Below are positions 36,676 to 47,752 of a stretch of 64,000 nucleotides of DNA, piece by piece. The stretch is taken from assembly GCF_020360975.1 (NCBI RefSeq), contig NW_025408670.1, positions 6,448,001-6,512,000 of the forward strand, read 5' to 3'. Source of the DNA: Hirsutella rhossiliensis. Lineage: Eukaryota; Ascomycota; Sordariomycetes; Hypocreales; Ophiocordycipitaceae. The notes below the pieces were generated by a model. The model made no database searches and was not told the DNA's origin. It saw nothing but the letters and a program-made list of their open reading frames with translations. Within the stretch, counting starts at the first letter, position 1; every line of letters begins with the position of its first letter. A program made the position numbers and the translations under genes.

Positions 36676-36861
36676 TATTATAGAGTAGGTAGAGGCGTGC
36701 GCGTAGGTACCGTCCGTAGAATAATATTAATAAGCTATATAGAGCTCTCCTATACGCGGCTAGCCTATATATATACGTATAGGATCTAGCCCTCTATATA
36801 TAACTATATAGCTTAGGCCGTAGCCTAAGCCTATAACCTATAATAGTTAAAGACTCTTATA
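36676..36861 (-). repeat. X1 5' LTR (186 bp)
   Basis: It starts TATTATAGAGTAGGT, ends GACTCTTATA and is followed by GTAAT at 36862-36866. On the minus strand the first interior bases are GTATAAGCTATTAAC, presumably the primer binding region; no tRNA match was made. Confidence 0.9.
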
Positions 36862-36866
36862 GTAAT

Positions 36867-36900
36867 TCCCTTAATTCTAACTCCTCTAGAGTAGTTAATA
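36867..36900. other. C1 sequence resuming right of X1
   Basis: Immediately after the X1 target duplication GTAAT, the C1 integrase frame resumes on the minus strand, so the X1 insertion point in C1 is exact to the base. Confidence 0.6.
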
Positions 36901-38570
36901 AGGTGTTCTAGGGCCCTAGGTTTAGGGTGTCCTAGTTATAGATACTATACTTTAGCTAATGCCTTTTAAGGCTTCCGCTTAGTAAAGGAATTAAATATAT
37001 TTCGGCGGGTAAAGAATACCTACCTTAAGAAATATTAAGGAATATATTTAAGTATAAATTAACTATAGCGTCGTTTTATAAGGCTAACAATACTTTAGTT
37101 AAGGGCGCGTAGGCTTAGTTTCTTACTTAGGTCTTTATCCTACTAAATACCCTATTTCTTAAGTAGCTAGTAAGAGACGAGGTTATAAGTAAAATTCTTA
37201 TAGTAGGCGGCATCGAGTAGCCTAAGTACCTTTAATCCTATTAGAGTCTTAACCTAGATATCGACGTCGCTATATCCTTAGATAGGGACCTTATCCTCGC
37301 CGGCCTAAAAGAAGTCTCTTACTTAAGCTATATAGAAGTTAATAAATCGAGTAATCTCGATAAAGATATAGATTATAGATCTAAAATCAAGGATTAAAAA
37401 GTAGTATAGAGGGTAGGAATTAATAGTAAATAATCCTTTAACCTAACTAGGAAGAGTAATAAGGAAAGACGCGATTAAAACCTTCCCTATCGCTCGTATA
37501 AGTTAATCGTCTTTATTATCTTCCTAGTACACCGTCTTCTTCTTTCCTTTAAGTTTTTCTACCTCCTTAGCGATCTCTAGATCTTAAAGGTTCTTCTTTA
37601 TAATATCTACCCTCTTCCTAGGCCACTAGCTAGCGGCGCCTTTTAGGTCGACGCTCTAGTATTTTTCGATAGTATAGCCGTTAAGATCGTAGAGTCTATA
37701 AAGCTTTTATCCTTATTCGTTAGTAGTAAGGGCTCTTAGCCTCTTTCCTTTCTTATTAGATTTGCCCTTATTATTATAGGTTAAGCTAAAGGCTCCCTTC
37801 TTTACTACGGTAGGTATTATAAGTAGGGTATCGATAAATTCGGTAAATATATTTAATATAGTATATATATCGAAACTTAGGTCTCTTATTCTTTTAGATA
37901 CTTAGACTAATATTACCTACGTGGGGAACTATAGCGAGATAGCCTTAAAGAAGTCGCGGATCTAAATTAAGTAGTAGAAAGCTTCTAGGAGGCCCTCCTA
38001 GATTCCTTTATTTATAGCTTTCTTCTAGGTATCTAACTAAAGGTGCTAGTTTCGAGGGGCCTTTATAAGAGGCTTAACTATATCTTCGTAGTTATTTTAA
38101 AGAGTATAGAGAACTTCTTCCTATAATCCCTTAGCGTGTTTTTATAGCTTTACGTACTATACGCGTAAGGACTTATCGGGGTTATAGTAGGTCTAATAGT
38201 ATATATAATATATCGTCTTTAAGATCTAGTCCTAAAGCTCGCGGAGTAAGTCTTCCTATTTTTCGTATAGTCGAAAGTAATAGGTATAGATTTGCTACTA
38301 TTAGGAGTATTCTTTCTAGGCCCTATCTCTCTCTAGGGCCGTCTATAGCTCTATAAAGTTTAGAGGCACTAGCTCGGCCGGGAACCTCTTAAGGAGCCTA
38401 GCGGCAAGGTCGTTAGCAATCTATAGCTAGAGCTTTCGGTCGTAGGCGTAAGCGTAGAACTTATTATTCTAGATAGACCAATCTTATAGGTTATTAAGTA
38501 AGACCTCCTTATTTTTCGTGTTAGTGTCTATCTTACTTAGTATTAAGTGTTTTATAGGTATATTTCGATC
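36867..38570 (-). pseudogene. C1 gag and N-terminal pol, RIP-dead
   Basis: The minus-strand frame begins near 38560 (start codon mutated) with LILSKIDTNTKNKEVLL, then WSIWNNKFYAYAYDRKLW at about 38430-38490, the conserved opening of fungal copia gag. The frame continues leftwards through a helical gag segment towards the protease/integrase junction and reaches the X1 boundary at 36866. Numerous TAG/TAA codons replace tryptophan and glutamine. The basis is gag motif recognition plus continuity with the integrase block on the far side of X1. Confidence 0.7.
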
Positions 38571-38800
38571 GCTATATATTCGGGCTATTAGTATTTCTTA
38601 AAGGGAGCCTTTTCGTAATAAATAGTTAGTAGTAAATAGAGATATAAGACTCTTAATTATTAGAACGGTAGTTCTATAGCTCGGGCCTAATAAGGAAATA
38701 GGTAGGTATATACGATAGATTAAGGTTTAATATAGCAGCTTATATATAGCTATAAAAGAGGTTATATTAATTATAATAATTATATGTTCTTTTTTCTTCT
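38570..38800. other. AT-rich 5' region of C1, no recognisable LTR
   Basis: Between the presumed gag start of C1 and the kinase-like island lies 230 bp of AT-rich sequence. I looked for a copy of this stretch at the left end of C1 (18643-18805) and saw none, so the C1 LTRs are either lost or too mutated to recognise. Confidence 0.4.
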
Positions 38801-38949
38801 TAAGGCCTCTAAGGAGGCCTCGTCCCTAAAGGGGAAATTAGCTGCCGGATTTACCCGGTGTCTGCACGTGATAGTGCACGTAATCCGACATATGTTTCTA
38901 CCCGTTAGTTCCGATAAGTAGAGACGAGTTACGGGGTATCGCTCCTAGA

Positions 38950-39330
38950 TCCTTCCGCTGCTGCCTAGTAGGGACAGCGGCGCTAGCTTACTTTCTAGCT
39001 ATAGTAAAGATAGCTCCTTAGTAAGGTCTAGGTCGATTAGCATGCCTATATAGCTAGTCGTTTTACGGTCGGTTTTAATAATATTGTTCTCGGAAATGTC
39101 CCGGTGTAGGATATTGCCTTTAACTAACGCTACGCAGCACTAATAGCGCTATACCTCGACTTATAGGGCTAGCATCGCGAGGGCAATCACAGCGACACTA
39201 TCGAGGGGACGCGTGCGGCGAGATATAGGACGTCGTCTTAGGTTAGGTCTATTACGTAAGCGAGGAGCACGGCTACCGATTATAATTGCTCGGCTAGGTA
39301 AGCTAGGCCCTCTCCTCCCTTAAGACCGGG
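38950..39330 (-). pseudogene. Fungal protein-kinase fragment (FunK1-like)
   Basis: On the minus strand the frame reads ILHRDISENNIIKTD at about 39065-39110, an intact protein-kinase catalytic loop (HRD followed by the N that binds metal). It continues to GMLIDLDLTKEL at about 39018-39046, the DFG-equivalent DLD typical of fungal FunK1 kinases. Upstream, the frame runs through ALVKGN and a region with several TAG/TAA. Downstream of the DLD motif the expected activation segment is not clear, and stops appear. CpA and TpG are much commoner here than in flanking repeats, so this may be single-copy DNA spared by RIP. It is a broken gene remnant; the family assignment rests on two motifs. Confidence 0.5.
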
Positions 39331-39344
39331 GTTTAGGAGATAGA

Positions 39345-39765
39345 ATATATATAATATATATAATATATATATATATCTAAATATATATAAGTATCTCGCG
39401 AAGGAGAGATTAAAAGTAGGTATAAAAGTAAATAAAGGGACTTTTCGTAGGTAGATTCCTAGATAATCTAATAGTCTATAATATATATCTATTTTTATTG
39501 CTCTTCTCCCCGGTTACCCTTTCCCGTCTAAATAGCCCCTTTTATATCCCTCTAAGCTTCTCCTAAGTTAATATCCCGTTTTTAGGTATAAGTTAGTATA
39601 TATTCTATTAAGAAGAGGGCACTTCTTACTACTTACTAAAGGCCGCGTAAGTTATCTACGTTAGTAATATTAGCTCTATCTCCTTAATTAAATAGCTCTT
39701 CTAGCTATTAGATCGATAGTTTAGTCTCTCGAGGTCCCTAAGCTAGTAATAGTTATCCCGGACTC
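39345..39765. repeat. AT microsatellite and anonymous AT-rich spacer
   Basis: 39345-39385 is an (AT)n/(ATAT)n-like tract, TATATAATATATAT repeated irregularly. 39386-39765 is AT-rich sequence without a frame I recognise. It ends where similarity to X1 (from 23353) begins, so it marks the truncated left edge of X2. Confidence 0.5.
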
Positions 39766-40060
39766 CTACTACTAACTCTCCCGGTACTAAGGATACTACC
39801 TCCGTCGCCTTATCGGCGGTCCCCTTATCTATACTCGCCGCCGCCCCCGCTACTACTATTAGCTGGGCCCCCCCTACCCCTAGAGCCCTTAGAGCCGCCG
39901 CTACCGCTAACTAGCTCGCGGGCTTCGAAGGCCGCCTAAGCGCCTTAGAGAGCGCCGCCGCTACTAATAAGGTAAAGGAGGATAATAAGGAAGAGGATAA
40001 CGATAACGATAAGGATAAGGAGTAGGTCTAAGTAGTCTAAGGGCTTTTCTTTAAAATAAA
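39766..40060 (+). pseudogene. X2 antisense ORF, C-terminal fragment
   Basis: This is the counterpart of the end of the X1 plus-strand ORF. It has Ala/Pro-rich sequence, the helix LEGRLSALESAAAT-like, and an expanded acidic/lysine K-D-N repeat around 39980-40022. Relative to X1 the K/D-rich repeat differs in length, suggesting replication slippage. The N-terminal two thirds are absent because X2 is truncated. Confidence 0.5.
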
Positions 40061-40464
40061 CGCTATTTTTATCTCCGCTTATATTATTACGCTTACGTTA
40101 TTATAACTACCTACTTTACTTTACCTACTTTATAGTCCTAGCCTAAGCTACTATTAGTAGTTTACTAGTTTATTATTCTTATTTACTATCTTAAATAAGG
40201 CCTTAAACTTATCGAGGGCTATAGCTCTTATAAACTTATATATAGGTTCTTACGTAGGGTTAAGATACCTATACTACTTAACGAGGACCTTTTAGCGTTT
40301 CCTCTTACTAACCCTTTTCTAGCGCGCGGCTTATATCTCTTTAACCTTAAACTTATCCTTTCCCTTTACCTTAATTATAGGCGGTTAAGCGTCCGCTACT
40401 TCTTATCTAGGTAGCGGGTTAAAGGAGGCTCTATAAAGGAGGTCTATATTAATCTTATTATAGA

Positions 40465-41239
40465 ACCCTCGTAGTATAGTAGTTATATACCTAGGAAGCC
40501 TACTAGCTATAATACTAGAGTCGGTTCGAATCCGGCTAGGGGCACGATTAATTTTTAGTCGGACTAGTAAACTACGCTAACCTACTTATTAATTAGCTAA
40601 TTAGCGCTTCTAGAAGCGCTTATAAATATACTAGTAGTCTAGCCCTGCTATAAGTAGGCCGGCCCGGACCTCGCTTACCCGGACCTAGCAACGAATTCGT
40701 TAAGACCTCCCCCTAACCCCGGTCCGGGCCCCTAACCGGGAAAATAAAAACCTAGGGCCGATACTAGTAACTTAATAAGTATAGCGAAGCCGGTGCGATA
40801 ACCCGATTACCGGCCCGGCTAAAGGCCGGCATTAATAAAAATAGCCCGCTAAGCCTTACCGCGGAAAAACAAGGCAGAGCCCGGGAAGATATCGTTATAG
40901 GATAAGGTCGGAGATAATTATATAATTAACTATTAACCGTTAACTAAAAACGCTCGTACTACCGATTAACGCTATATACCCCGCGTATATAAAGGAGTTA
41001 CTTTCTAAGGTTACTTTATAGCGGGGCTAATACGATTCCGACTAACTATAACGATACCTAAGATAGCCGGCGTAAGATTCCTACGTATTATAACCGCGAC
41101 CCGGTATAAGGGCGGACTAGCTACGAAAGAGGGGAGGGTTTTCCTCTAAGCACTCTAGTTTTTCCCTCCTATTTAACGTCGAAGTTCTAGATACCTCTAG
41201 ATAGGTTACTAGTATAATCTTAATAATAATAATAATAAT
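40465..41239 (+). mobile_element. SINE with tRNA-derived head and (TAA)n tail
   Basis: The roughly 775 bp insertion in X2 has a target duplication AATCTTATTATAGA (40451-40464 and 41240-41253); X1 near 24040 shows the empty site. The head, about 40466-40545, has an A-box-like TAGTATAGTAGT (40472-40483), a B box GGTTCGAATCC (40523-40533) and a T-arm GTCGG/CCGGC. The tail is a run of TAA repeats at about 41216-41239. These are the marks of a pol III retroposon inserted by target-primed reverse transcription. The 3' partner LINE cannot be named from the sequence. It is partly RIP-mutated but keeps some CA and TG. Confidence 0.85.
40466..40545 (+). ncRNA. tRNA-like promoter region of the SINE
   Basis: The segment can be folded as a degenerate tRNA: acceptor-like CCCTCG against TAGGGG, D-stem GTAT/ATAC around 40474-40490, and T-arm GTCGG-TTCGAAT-CCGGC. 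The anticodon arm does not form a clean 5 bp stem, so this is a tRNA-derived pol III promoter, not a functional tRNA gene. Confidence 0.6.
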
Positions 41240-44200
41240 AATCTTATTATAGACCCTTATTAAGATACTATTAAGCTTTATAACCTATAAGCTAATAACC
41301 CTTTATACTATAAACTTTATATATAGCTAGTTAAGCTTTTTCTTTAGCTATACTAACCTATAGTTATAAAGGTCTAGCTATACTTTATCTCTTACTATAA
41401 ACCTATCTACTAAAGCCCTAGTCTTATTAGTATACTGCTCTTAATCTTATACCCCGGTAGCTATCGCGGATTAATAGTAATTTATAGTCTCTTATAGCTT
41501 TTATATAAATATAAAGGCGCGGCCCTTTAGTAATAAATTACTATACTACTCCGCTACTATATCTATAGTAAAAGGAACTAATAAGGGTAGTTCGAAGCTA
41601 TACGTTATAAAGAAAGGGGCTATCTTAATAAAGGTATATAGCTTACTATTTAACGTAAGTTAGGCTATAAGGAGCTACTAGTCTTAGTCTACTTAGTTAT
41701 AGGCTATAATAGCCTATAGGTAAGCCTATACCTCTTAGTTAACCTTTTTAGGCCCTTTATCGGTCTATAAGTAATATACTATACTAAGTAGCTATATAAT
41801 CTAAAGTAGCTAGTATAGGTACTATTAAAAGCAGCTAGTTTAATTCGATCCCTTATCGCTTATAATAAAAGCTTGCTAGCTATATAAGCGGGCCTAGTAC
41901 TATAGGAAGCGCTTTATATAAGACTCTATATTTATAAATAGTATTAGCTTTAATACTATAGACTTACTAAGTCGGTCCTTAATTACCTATATATAGTAGT
42001 TACCGCCCTCTATAAGTAAGAGGTCTATTATAAAGTCTATTTATATATATATATAGAACCGGTTAAGTACTAAAAGCTACTTAAGTAGCCCTTTAAGCTA
42101 TGCCCTTTAATCTTAGTATAGCTATAGATATTATAGTTATAAAGGAAGCGGTAAATATAGTACTATAAAAGGGGCTAGTAAAAATCCCTTATAAGGCCTA
42201 CTACTATACCCTGCCGACCTAGGTATCTTACGATACTAAAGTTATAGATAAGCTAGACTAGCTTCCCTTAAAGCTCGTTCTATTTATCTAGCTCTAGTAG
42301 TCTATCCTTCTCCTTAGCTTCTATAATATATAGCGCGCCTAGTACCTATAGTCTCCCCCGCTAACGTAAATGCCCCTATAGGTCGATATAATAGTTAGCT
42401 ACTTATACCTTTAGCTTTAGCTTTAGATTAAAGCGTCGAGCGCCGGACTTAATAGTATAGCGTATATTCTTATAGGTATAGTTTAAAGATAATATCTTAT
42501 CCTATAAGCGTTAAAGGACCTTATCTTAGAATACCTACGCTATACGCGCCCTTAGGCCGGTCTATCCCTCCTTACTAGACCGAGGTAAAGGTATAGGGGA
42601 AAGCTTATCCGTTAGCGCCGCGCATCTCTTTACTAAGGAAGCTCGTATATAAGTCTATAGCGCCTCTTATAGGATAAGCTATAGATCCTAGGCCTCGATA
42701 TCTACTCCCGTTAGCCGGTCTTAATCCCTCTAAGAAAGTATATCTAGGACTATAGAGTCCCGCCTTAGCTAGTACTTAATTAAGAAGTTAAAGTATAAGA
42801 GATACTCCGCTTAGTAGGCTTACCGCTCTAAGAGGTACTAGTAAGTTATAAAGTACTTAAGGTTCTTATAGTCTATAAGAACCTCGAAGCTCTTATAGCT
42901 TTAGAGCTCCGCTTACTATTACTTAAGGTAGCTAATAATCGCTAGTATCTCCTTATTATAAATAGTATAATTCCGCTCTACTAAGGTTAGCTTATAAGAG
43001 TAGAACGCTACTAGTTACTTCCGCCTATCTACCTCCTAAGAGAGCGTTCCTTTAAGTGCCTAGCCGCTATAGTCCGCTTTAACTAACGTAGACTAGTCGA
43101 AGTCTTACTAAAGTAGTACTAGGGCTTAAAAGAAAAGGCCCTTAAGCGTATAGAACGCTCCTTCTTATATAGGCCCTTAATAAAAGGCGGTCCGCTTCCT
43201 AGTAATCTTATTTAAGGGCATTATAATATAGGAGAAGCCCTTAATAAATATCCTATAATAGTTCGCGAACCTAAGGAAGCTCTATACGCTTATTTATATA
43301 GTTAGGGCTACTTAGTCCTAAATCGCTTATATCTTTATAGGATCTACTTATATACCTACGCTTATATAGATAATAAAGCCTAAGTACTTAACCCTCTTAA
43401 CCTTAAATTCGTACTTATCTAGGTTAAGGTAGAGCCTATAAAGTTAAAGGCGCTTTAGGACCCTTTATACTTTCTATATATAGTCCTTATAAAAGCCGCT
43501 TATATAAATAAGGATATTATCTATATATATAGAGGCAAACTTATCGAAGAAGTCTTAAAGTATATTATTAATATAACGCTAAAAGGTAGCGGGCGCTCCT
43601 AAGAGGCTAAAGGGCGTTATAAGCTACTTAAATAAGCTATAGCGCGTATAGAACGCTATCTTTTACTTATTACCCTCTAAGATCTATACCTTATAAAACG
43701 CTTATTTTATATCTAGCTTTATAAACTACTTTGCCTTTAAGAGGTTATAAAGTATATCTAAGATTAAAGGTAAAAGGTAGCGGTTTAGCCTTATAATTAT
43801 ATTTAAAGCCCTATAGTTATAGTAGAACTATATCCTACCCTTTAGTTTACGTATAAATAAGACTAGCGCTCCCGCTTTAAAGCTACTTACTTAAATAAAA
43901 CCCTTATTTAAGAGGTCCCTTAGTATCTTCTTTAGTACTAGTAGCTCTATATATAATATACTATATAGCGGTCTAAATAGTATAGGTAGTTCTTACCCCT
44001 TTTTATTAGTATAGAGTACGATCTTATAGTCTACCCCTAGCTTATATAGGTTAAGCTTATCCGCTTCCTAGGACTTAAATAGTAGTAGAAGGTTATAAAA
44101 GCGCTTTAGTATCTACTACTATAGCTTAATAGTTAACTTTAGCTTCTTTATTTAAAGGGCTTTATTAATATCCGCTAAGCTAACTATATAGACCGCTATA

Positions 44201-45940
44201 TTAGCCGCTGCCTAGCCTTCCTCCTACTTTATATATTATATAGTTCCTATAAAGATAGAGGTAAGGACTTCTTAAGCTAAGTATAAAGCTCGTACGCTTA
44301 GTCCTATACCTATAGAACTATCGTTATAGCGGACCTACTATTATATAGGCCTAAACTATAGCTTTTTTTAGTATAGAACTAAGTATAACTCTATATATAA
44401 TAACTAAGGTTTCCTAAGGATTAAGGGAAACTTTAGTTAAGGGATTATATAGGCTACGATAAGCTTATAGTAGCCGTCGACCTCTATAGCTAGCTATATA
44501 ATGCCCTTAATTACTATACCTTCTATCGCGCTTAAAGCGCCTTTTAATTACTTTAAGGCGATCTTTTCTACTAGTACTTATATCTCTTATATAAGCGCCT
44601 CGTTAACTATAGTATAGTACTAGTAGCCCTTATCTATAAGGGCGGCGATAGGTAAGGAGTTATTAATTATAACCTATATTAAAGTAGGCTCCTCTTTTAT
44701 ATAGGTAGATAATTCCTCCTTCTTTCTTATTAGTGCTAGTAATTAAGGCTCTAGAGCCTATCTTTACTCCGGAGCTACTCTTTTTCCTCTAGGCCTAGGG
44801 GGGCGGAGTCCTTTTTATCGTCTAAGGTAAGGAGCGGTTCTATCTTTACTACTTAAACCGCTATCGGCCGCTTAGCTAAAAGGAAAGGGCATTTTAATAT
44901 AAAGTATATAAACGCGCCGTAACGTAGGTAGCGGCCGTTAGCCTTCCTTTTTTTAATTTCCTAGCTCGTTACTTACTTCGCCCGCTACTTAAAGTATAGG
45001 GCGGTATAAGGGGTAGCCGACGGCGTCTTCCTACTATATTTAGCCCGGTCTATATAGGTAGCTAATATTAAGGTATCCTTATCTATATCGATAGCTAGTT
45101 ATTTATCTTATAGAGGGGTAGTAATCCTATTACCGCTATATAGCGTACGCTTATAGAGCTTTTAGAAATATAGCGTTTACTTATAGCCCTATACTACCTT
45201 TATTAACCGGCTTATATACTCGCTATAGTTAGTAGGTATAATTATAAGGATAAGTAGCTCTTATAGGGCTAGCGTAATTAAACTCTATAGCTATATAAGC
45301 TTCGCGCTATCTTCTTATACTATGGTCCCTATTACCTATAAGAGCGTCTCTTTAAAATTAAGGAGGAATTCGCTAAAGGTTTATCTATCTCTTTACTTAA
45401 GGGTCTATAGCTTATCTTACGCCTTCTCCCGCTCCTATACGTTGCCGAACGTATATATAAGGTATTAGAAGAAGTCTTATAGGTCGCGTTTACCCTTAAG
45501 GCCGCCCTTATCTTAGAATCCGGAGATCCGCTATATCTAAGGCTCTAGTAGTATATAAAAGAGCGAATACTACGCTATATCGCAATAGCTATTTAGGCCC
45601 TATTTCTCGTTAGTTATAAACTTTATTTATAGCTAGCTAAGGAAGAAGTAAAAGGACTTTAGCTTACTATCTTAAGTTAGCTAAGAGAGCGGCTTCCGCG
45701 TTAGTAGTTTCGCCGCTATAACTAGCGGTATAGAGGTTATAGGGGTTAAAGCTAGTCCTATAGACAGCTCCCTTAGTATAGTAAGAACCTTATCCTTCTC
45801 GCTAGCTATCGCGCTTTTAATTGCTTTTAGGATAGCTATAATACTTCTTATTTATCTAGGGAGGGGCGGAGTACTTCCTTAAAGAGGTAGTACTCTCTTT
45901 AAAGAGATATCTATTAAATCTATTAGTTAATAGCTTATAC

Positions 45941-46126
45941 TATTATAGAGTAAGTAGAGGCGTATATATAGGTACTATTTATAGGATAATATTAATAAGC
46001 TATATAGAGCTCTCTTATACGCGGCTAGCTTATATATATATATATAGGATCTAGCCCTTTATATATAACTATATAGCTTAAGCTATAGCTTAAGCTTATA
46101 ACTTATAATAGTTAAAGACTCTTATA
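45941..46126 (-). repeat. X2 5' LTR (186 bp)
   Basis: It starts TATTATAGAGTAAGT and ends GACTCTTATA; same length as all other X LTRs. The next five bases are GTAAT, the same pentamer that flanks X1. Confidence 0.88.
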
Positions 46127-46131
46127 GTAAT

Positions 46132-47575
46132 AGTGCTTTCTATAGCTACCTTAAGGTTTATTAGTAAGGAAGCTTTATAGCGGTTAAGCTAGCTAATAAG
46201 GGCTTTTACCTTATAGGCTTTAAAGGGTTTTATAAATAGGTTTTATTAAAGGTAGTATAGGTTAAAGTCCCTTACTAATAGAAAGGGCTACTTTAAGAGC
46301 TAGGCTATTAATAGTAGCCTTTTTATTATAAGGGGCCCTTACTAGCCTTAGCTAGCTAAAGCCCTTTTAACTTCTTTTTTATTATATAGGTTAATAAAAG
46401 TAAATAGTTTAATACCTTTTACCTTATAGCCTATATATTAGGATCGTAAAAGAGGTTAAAGCTAAGGCTAGCTTTTATCTAAGCTTCCTTCCTCTTATAA
46501 GCTATAACCCTAGGCCTCTTAGTAAGCTTAGAAAAGTTAGTAAAAAGGATAAGGGTTATAATATTATAGGCTAGGTATTATATAATAATATAGCTATTAT
46601 CGATCTTATAAAGGTAAGGCTTTTATAATAAGATAAGGTTTACTTTTATTTCTAAGGTAGGCTTACTTTAAGATTAATAGGTTAGCTATTTCCTACTTAT
46701 TAGTATTATACTATATAATACTAATAAGGTTATAGTTAAGCTTAAGGGGCTTAAGGGGCTTTAAGGGCCTTATAAGTATAAAGGGGCTAAGGCTATTAAG
46801 TATTAATTATTCCCTTATAAACTCTAGATTATACCTTATTAGTTATAAGGTGCTCTCCCTTATAGTTATAATATTAGACCTTAAAGTAAGAGTAGCCTTA
46901 GCTAGCTTTATAGCTAAGGTAGTTATAGTCCTTAGTTAAGTACTTTTCTAAGTAAAAGGTATACTTAATAAGCTATTAATAGGTCTAAGGGTTATAGCTA
47001 AAGGAAAGGTACCTATAATACTATATATATATAGTATATTCCTTATAGGCCTTAACTTAAATCTATAGACCTATTATATAAAGGCCTTTTTTTTAATATT
47101 TAGCCCTTATAGCCTTTAAAGGGACTATAAAGATAATAGATCCTACCTTTTACGTTAAGCCTAAGGTACCTAGCTACCTAGGCTACCCTAGGATATTAAT
47201 CCTACTAAAGGTTTTAGCTTTTATAGTAAAGATATTAAAGATAAGGGTCTTTAAGAAGTTAGGGACGCTCTAGGCTACTAGCTTAGTCTAGCTAGTTAAA
47301 AGGTCGGCCGATTTAATAGGTAGCTCCTTAAGGTATAAGGACTACTTCTCTTATTACTTTAGAAGCTTCTTTACTATATATAGGGCCTTTATTATTATAA
47401 CTATATTACCTTTATTTAAAGTTAATAAAGCTAATATAGCTAGTTCCCTTATAGCCTTATTAAGCTTATTATAAAAGGTAATAAGGTTAATAGTTAGCGT
47501 TAGCGATTCCTTTTTTAGCTTTAAGATAAGTTAAAAGTCCTTTTTTATATTCTTCTTAGCTAAGGCCTTAGTTAG
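46132..47575. other. AT-rich degraded repeat, unidentified
   Basis: This is a 1.4 kb RIP-like sequence between X2 and Z. Six-frame reading by eye gives only short frames full of stops. Repeated GGCCTT/AAGGCC words give it a low-complexity look. It could be the 5' part of copia element W, which lies to the right in plus orientation, but I found no gag or integrase motif to prove it. Confidence 0.35.
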
Positions 47576-47752
47576 TATTATAGAGTAAGTAAATATATAG
47601 GCTTAGGTATAGTTTATTAAAAGAAGGTTAATAATCTATAAAGGGGAAAAGAAAAAAAGGTATAAGCTTAGCTTATATAAGCGCGGAGGCTACTTATATA
47701 TAGACTTAGCTTAGACCTTAGTCTAGGCCTATATAGGGTAAAAGCCCTTATA
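47576..47752 (-). repeat. Z left LTR (177 bp)
   Basis: Direct repeat partner of 49275-49451, with conserved blocks GGCTTAGGTATAGTTTATT and TCTAGGCCTATATA. Confidence 0.8.

Larger units (their letters stand above)
21972..36861 (-). mobile_element. X1: full-length family X chromovirus, carrying nested A2 and a palindromic insertion
   Basis: Identical-length LTRs of 186 bp lie at 21972-22157 and 36676-36861, with target duplication GTAAT at 21967-21971 and 36862-36866. Removing A2 (28146-35751 plus one TCGAC) leaves about 7.3 kb, and removing the 319 bp palindrome (25088-25406) leaves about 7.0 kb. On the minus strand the order is gag, protease, RT, RNase H, integrase, chromodomain. The 1.4 kb between chromodomain and 3' LTR is GC-rich and holds a plus-strand gene. 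X1 sits inside the integrase region of C1. Confidence 0.93.
18643..38790 (-). mobile_element. C1: Ty1/copia element split by X1
   Basis: Minus-strand copia coding sequence lies in two blocks. The right block, 36867-38570, carries gag to the integrase N-terminus. The left block, about 18810-21966, carries integrase core, RT and RNase H. The blocks are separated exactly by X1 with GTAAT at both ends (21967-21971 and 36862-36866), and the reading frame resumes across the gap. The two blocks total about 5.2 kb, normal for copia. I could not find a pair of LTRs: the left end abuts the C0 LTR at 18643, and the right end fades into AT-rich sequence at about 38600-38790. Confidence 0.75.
40065..45914 (-). 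pseudogene. X2 gag-pol with chromodomain, RIP-dead
   Basis: Collinear with X1: the gag start region is near 45914, protease near 44430, RT with YIDNILIY at about 43508-43530, RNase H about 42600-43030, integrase about 41360-42290 and chromodomain near 40260-40330. The SINE separates the chromodomain from the integrase C-terminus. Both integrase and gag are uninterrupted by other elements, so X2 is the best guide to the ancestral X structure here. In-frame TAG/TAA replace Q and W in large number. Confidence 0.8.
39766..46126 (-). mobile_element. X2: family X chromovirus lacking its left (3') end, split by a SINE
   Basis: Similarity to X1 starts abruptly at about 39766 (X1 position about 23353), inside the antisense ORF, so the 3' LTR and 1.4 kb of 3' region are missing. 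From there it runs collinear with X1 to the 5' LTR at 45941-46126, which is followed by GTAAT (46127-46131). It lacks both the A2 and palindromic insertions and therefore provides empty sites for both. A SINE occupies 40465-41239. RIP is heavy. Confidence 0.88.

Noticed and set aside
38860..38900. GCACGTGATAGTGCACG palindrome as a regulatory site
   Set aside because: CACGTG and GTGCAC words are present, but there is no gene next to them that could be regulated; kept only as an observation.
40466..40545. Functional tRNA gene
   Set aside because: The B box and T-arm are good, but the acceptor has mismatches, the anticodon stem does not form, and it heads a retroposon with target duplication and tail.
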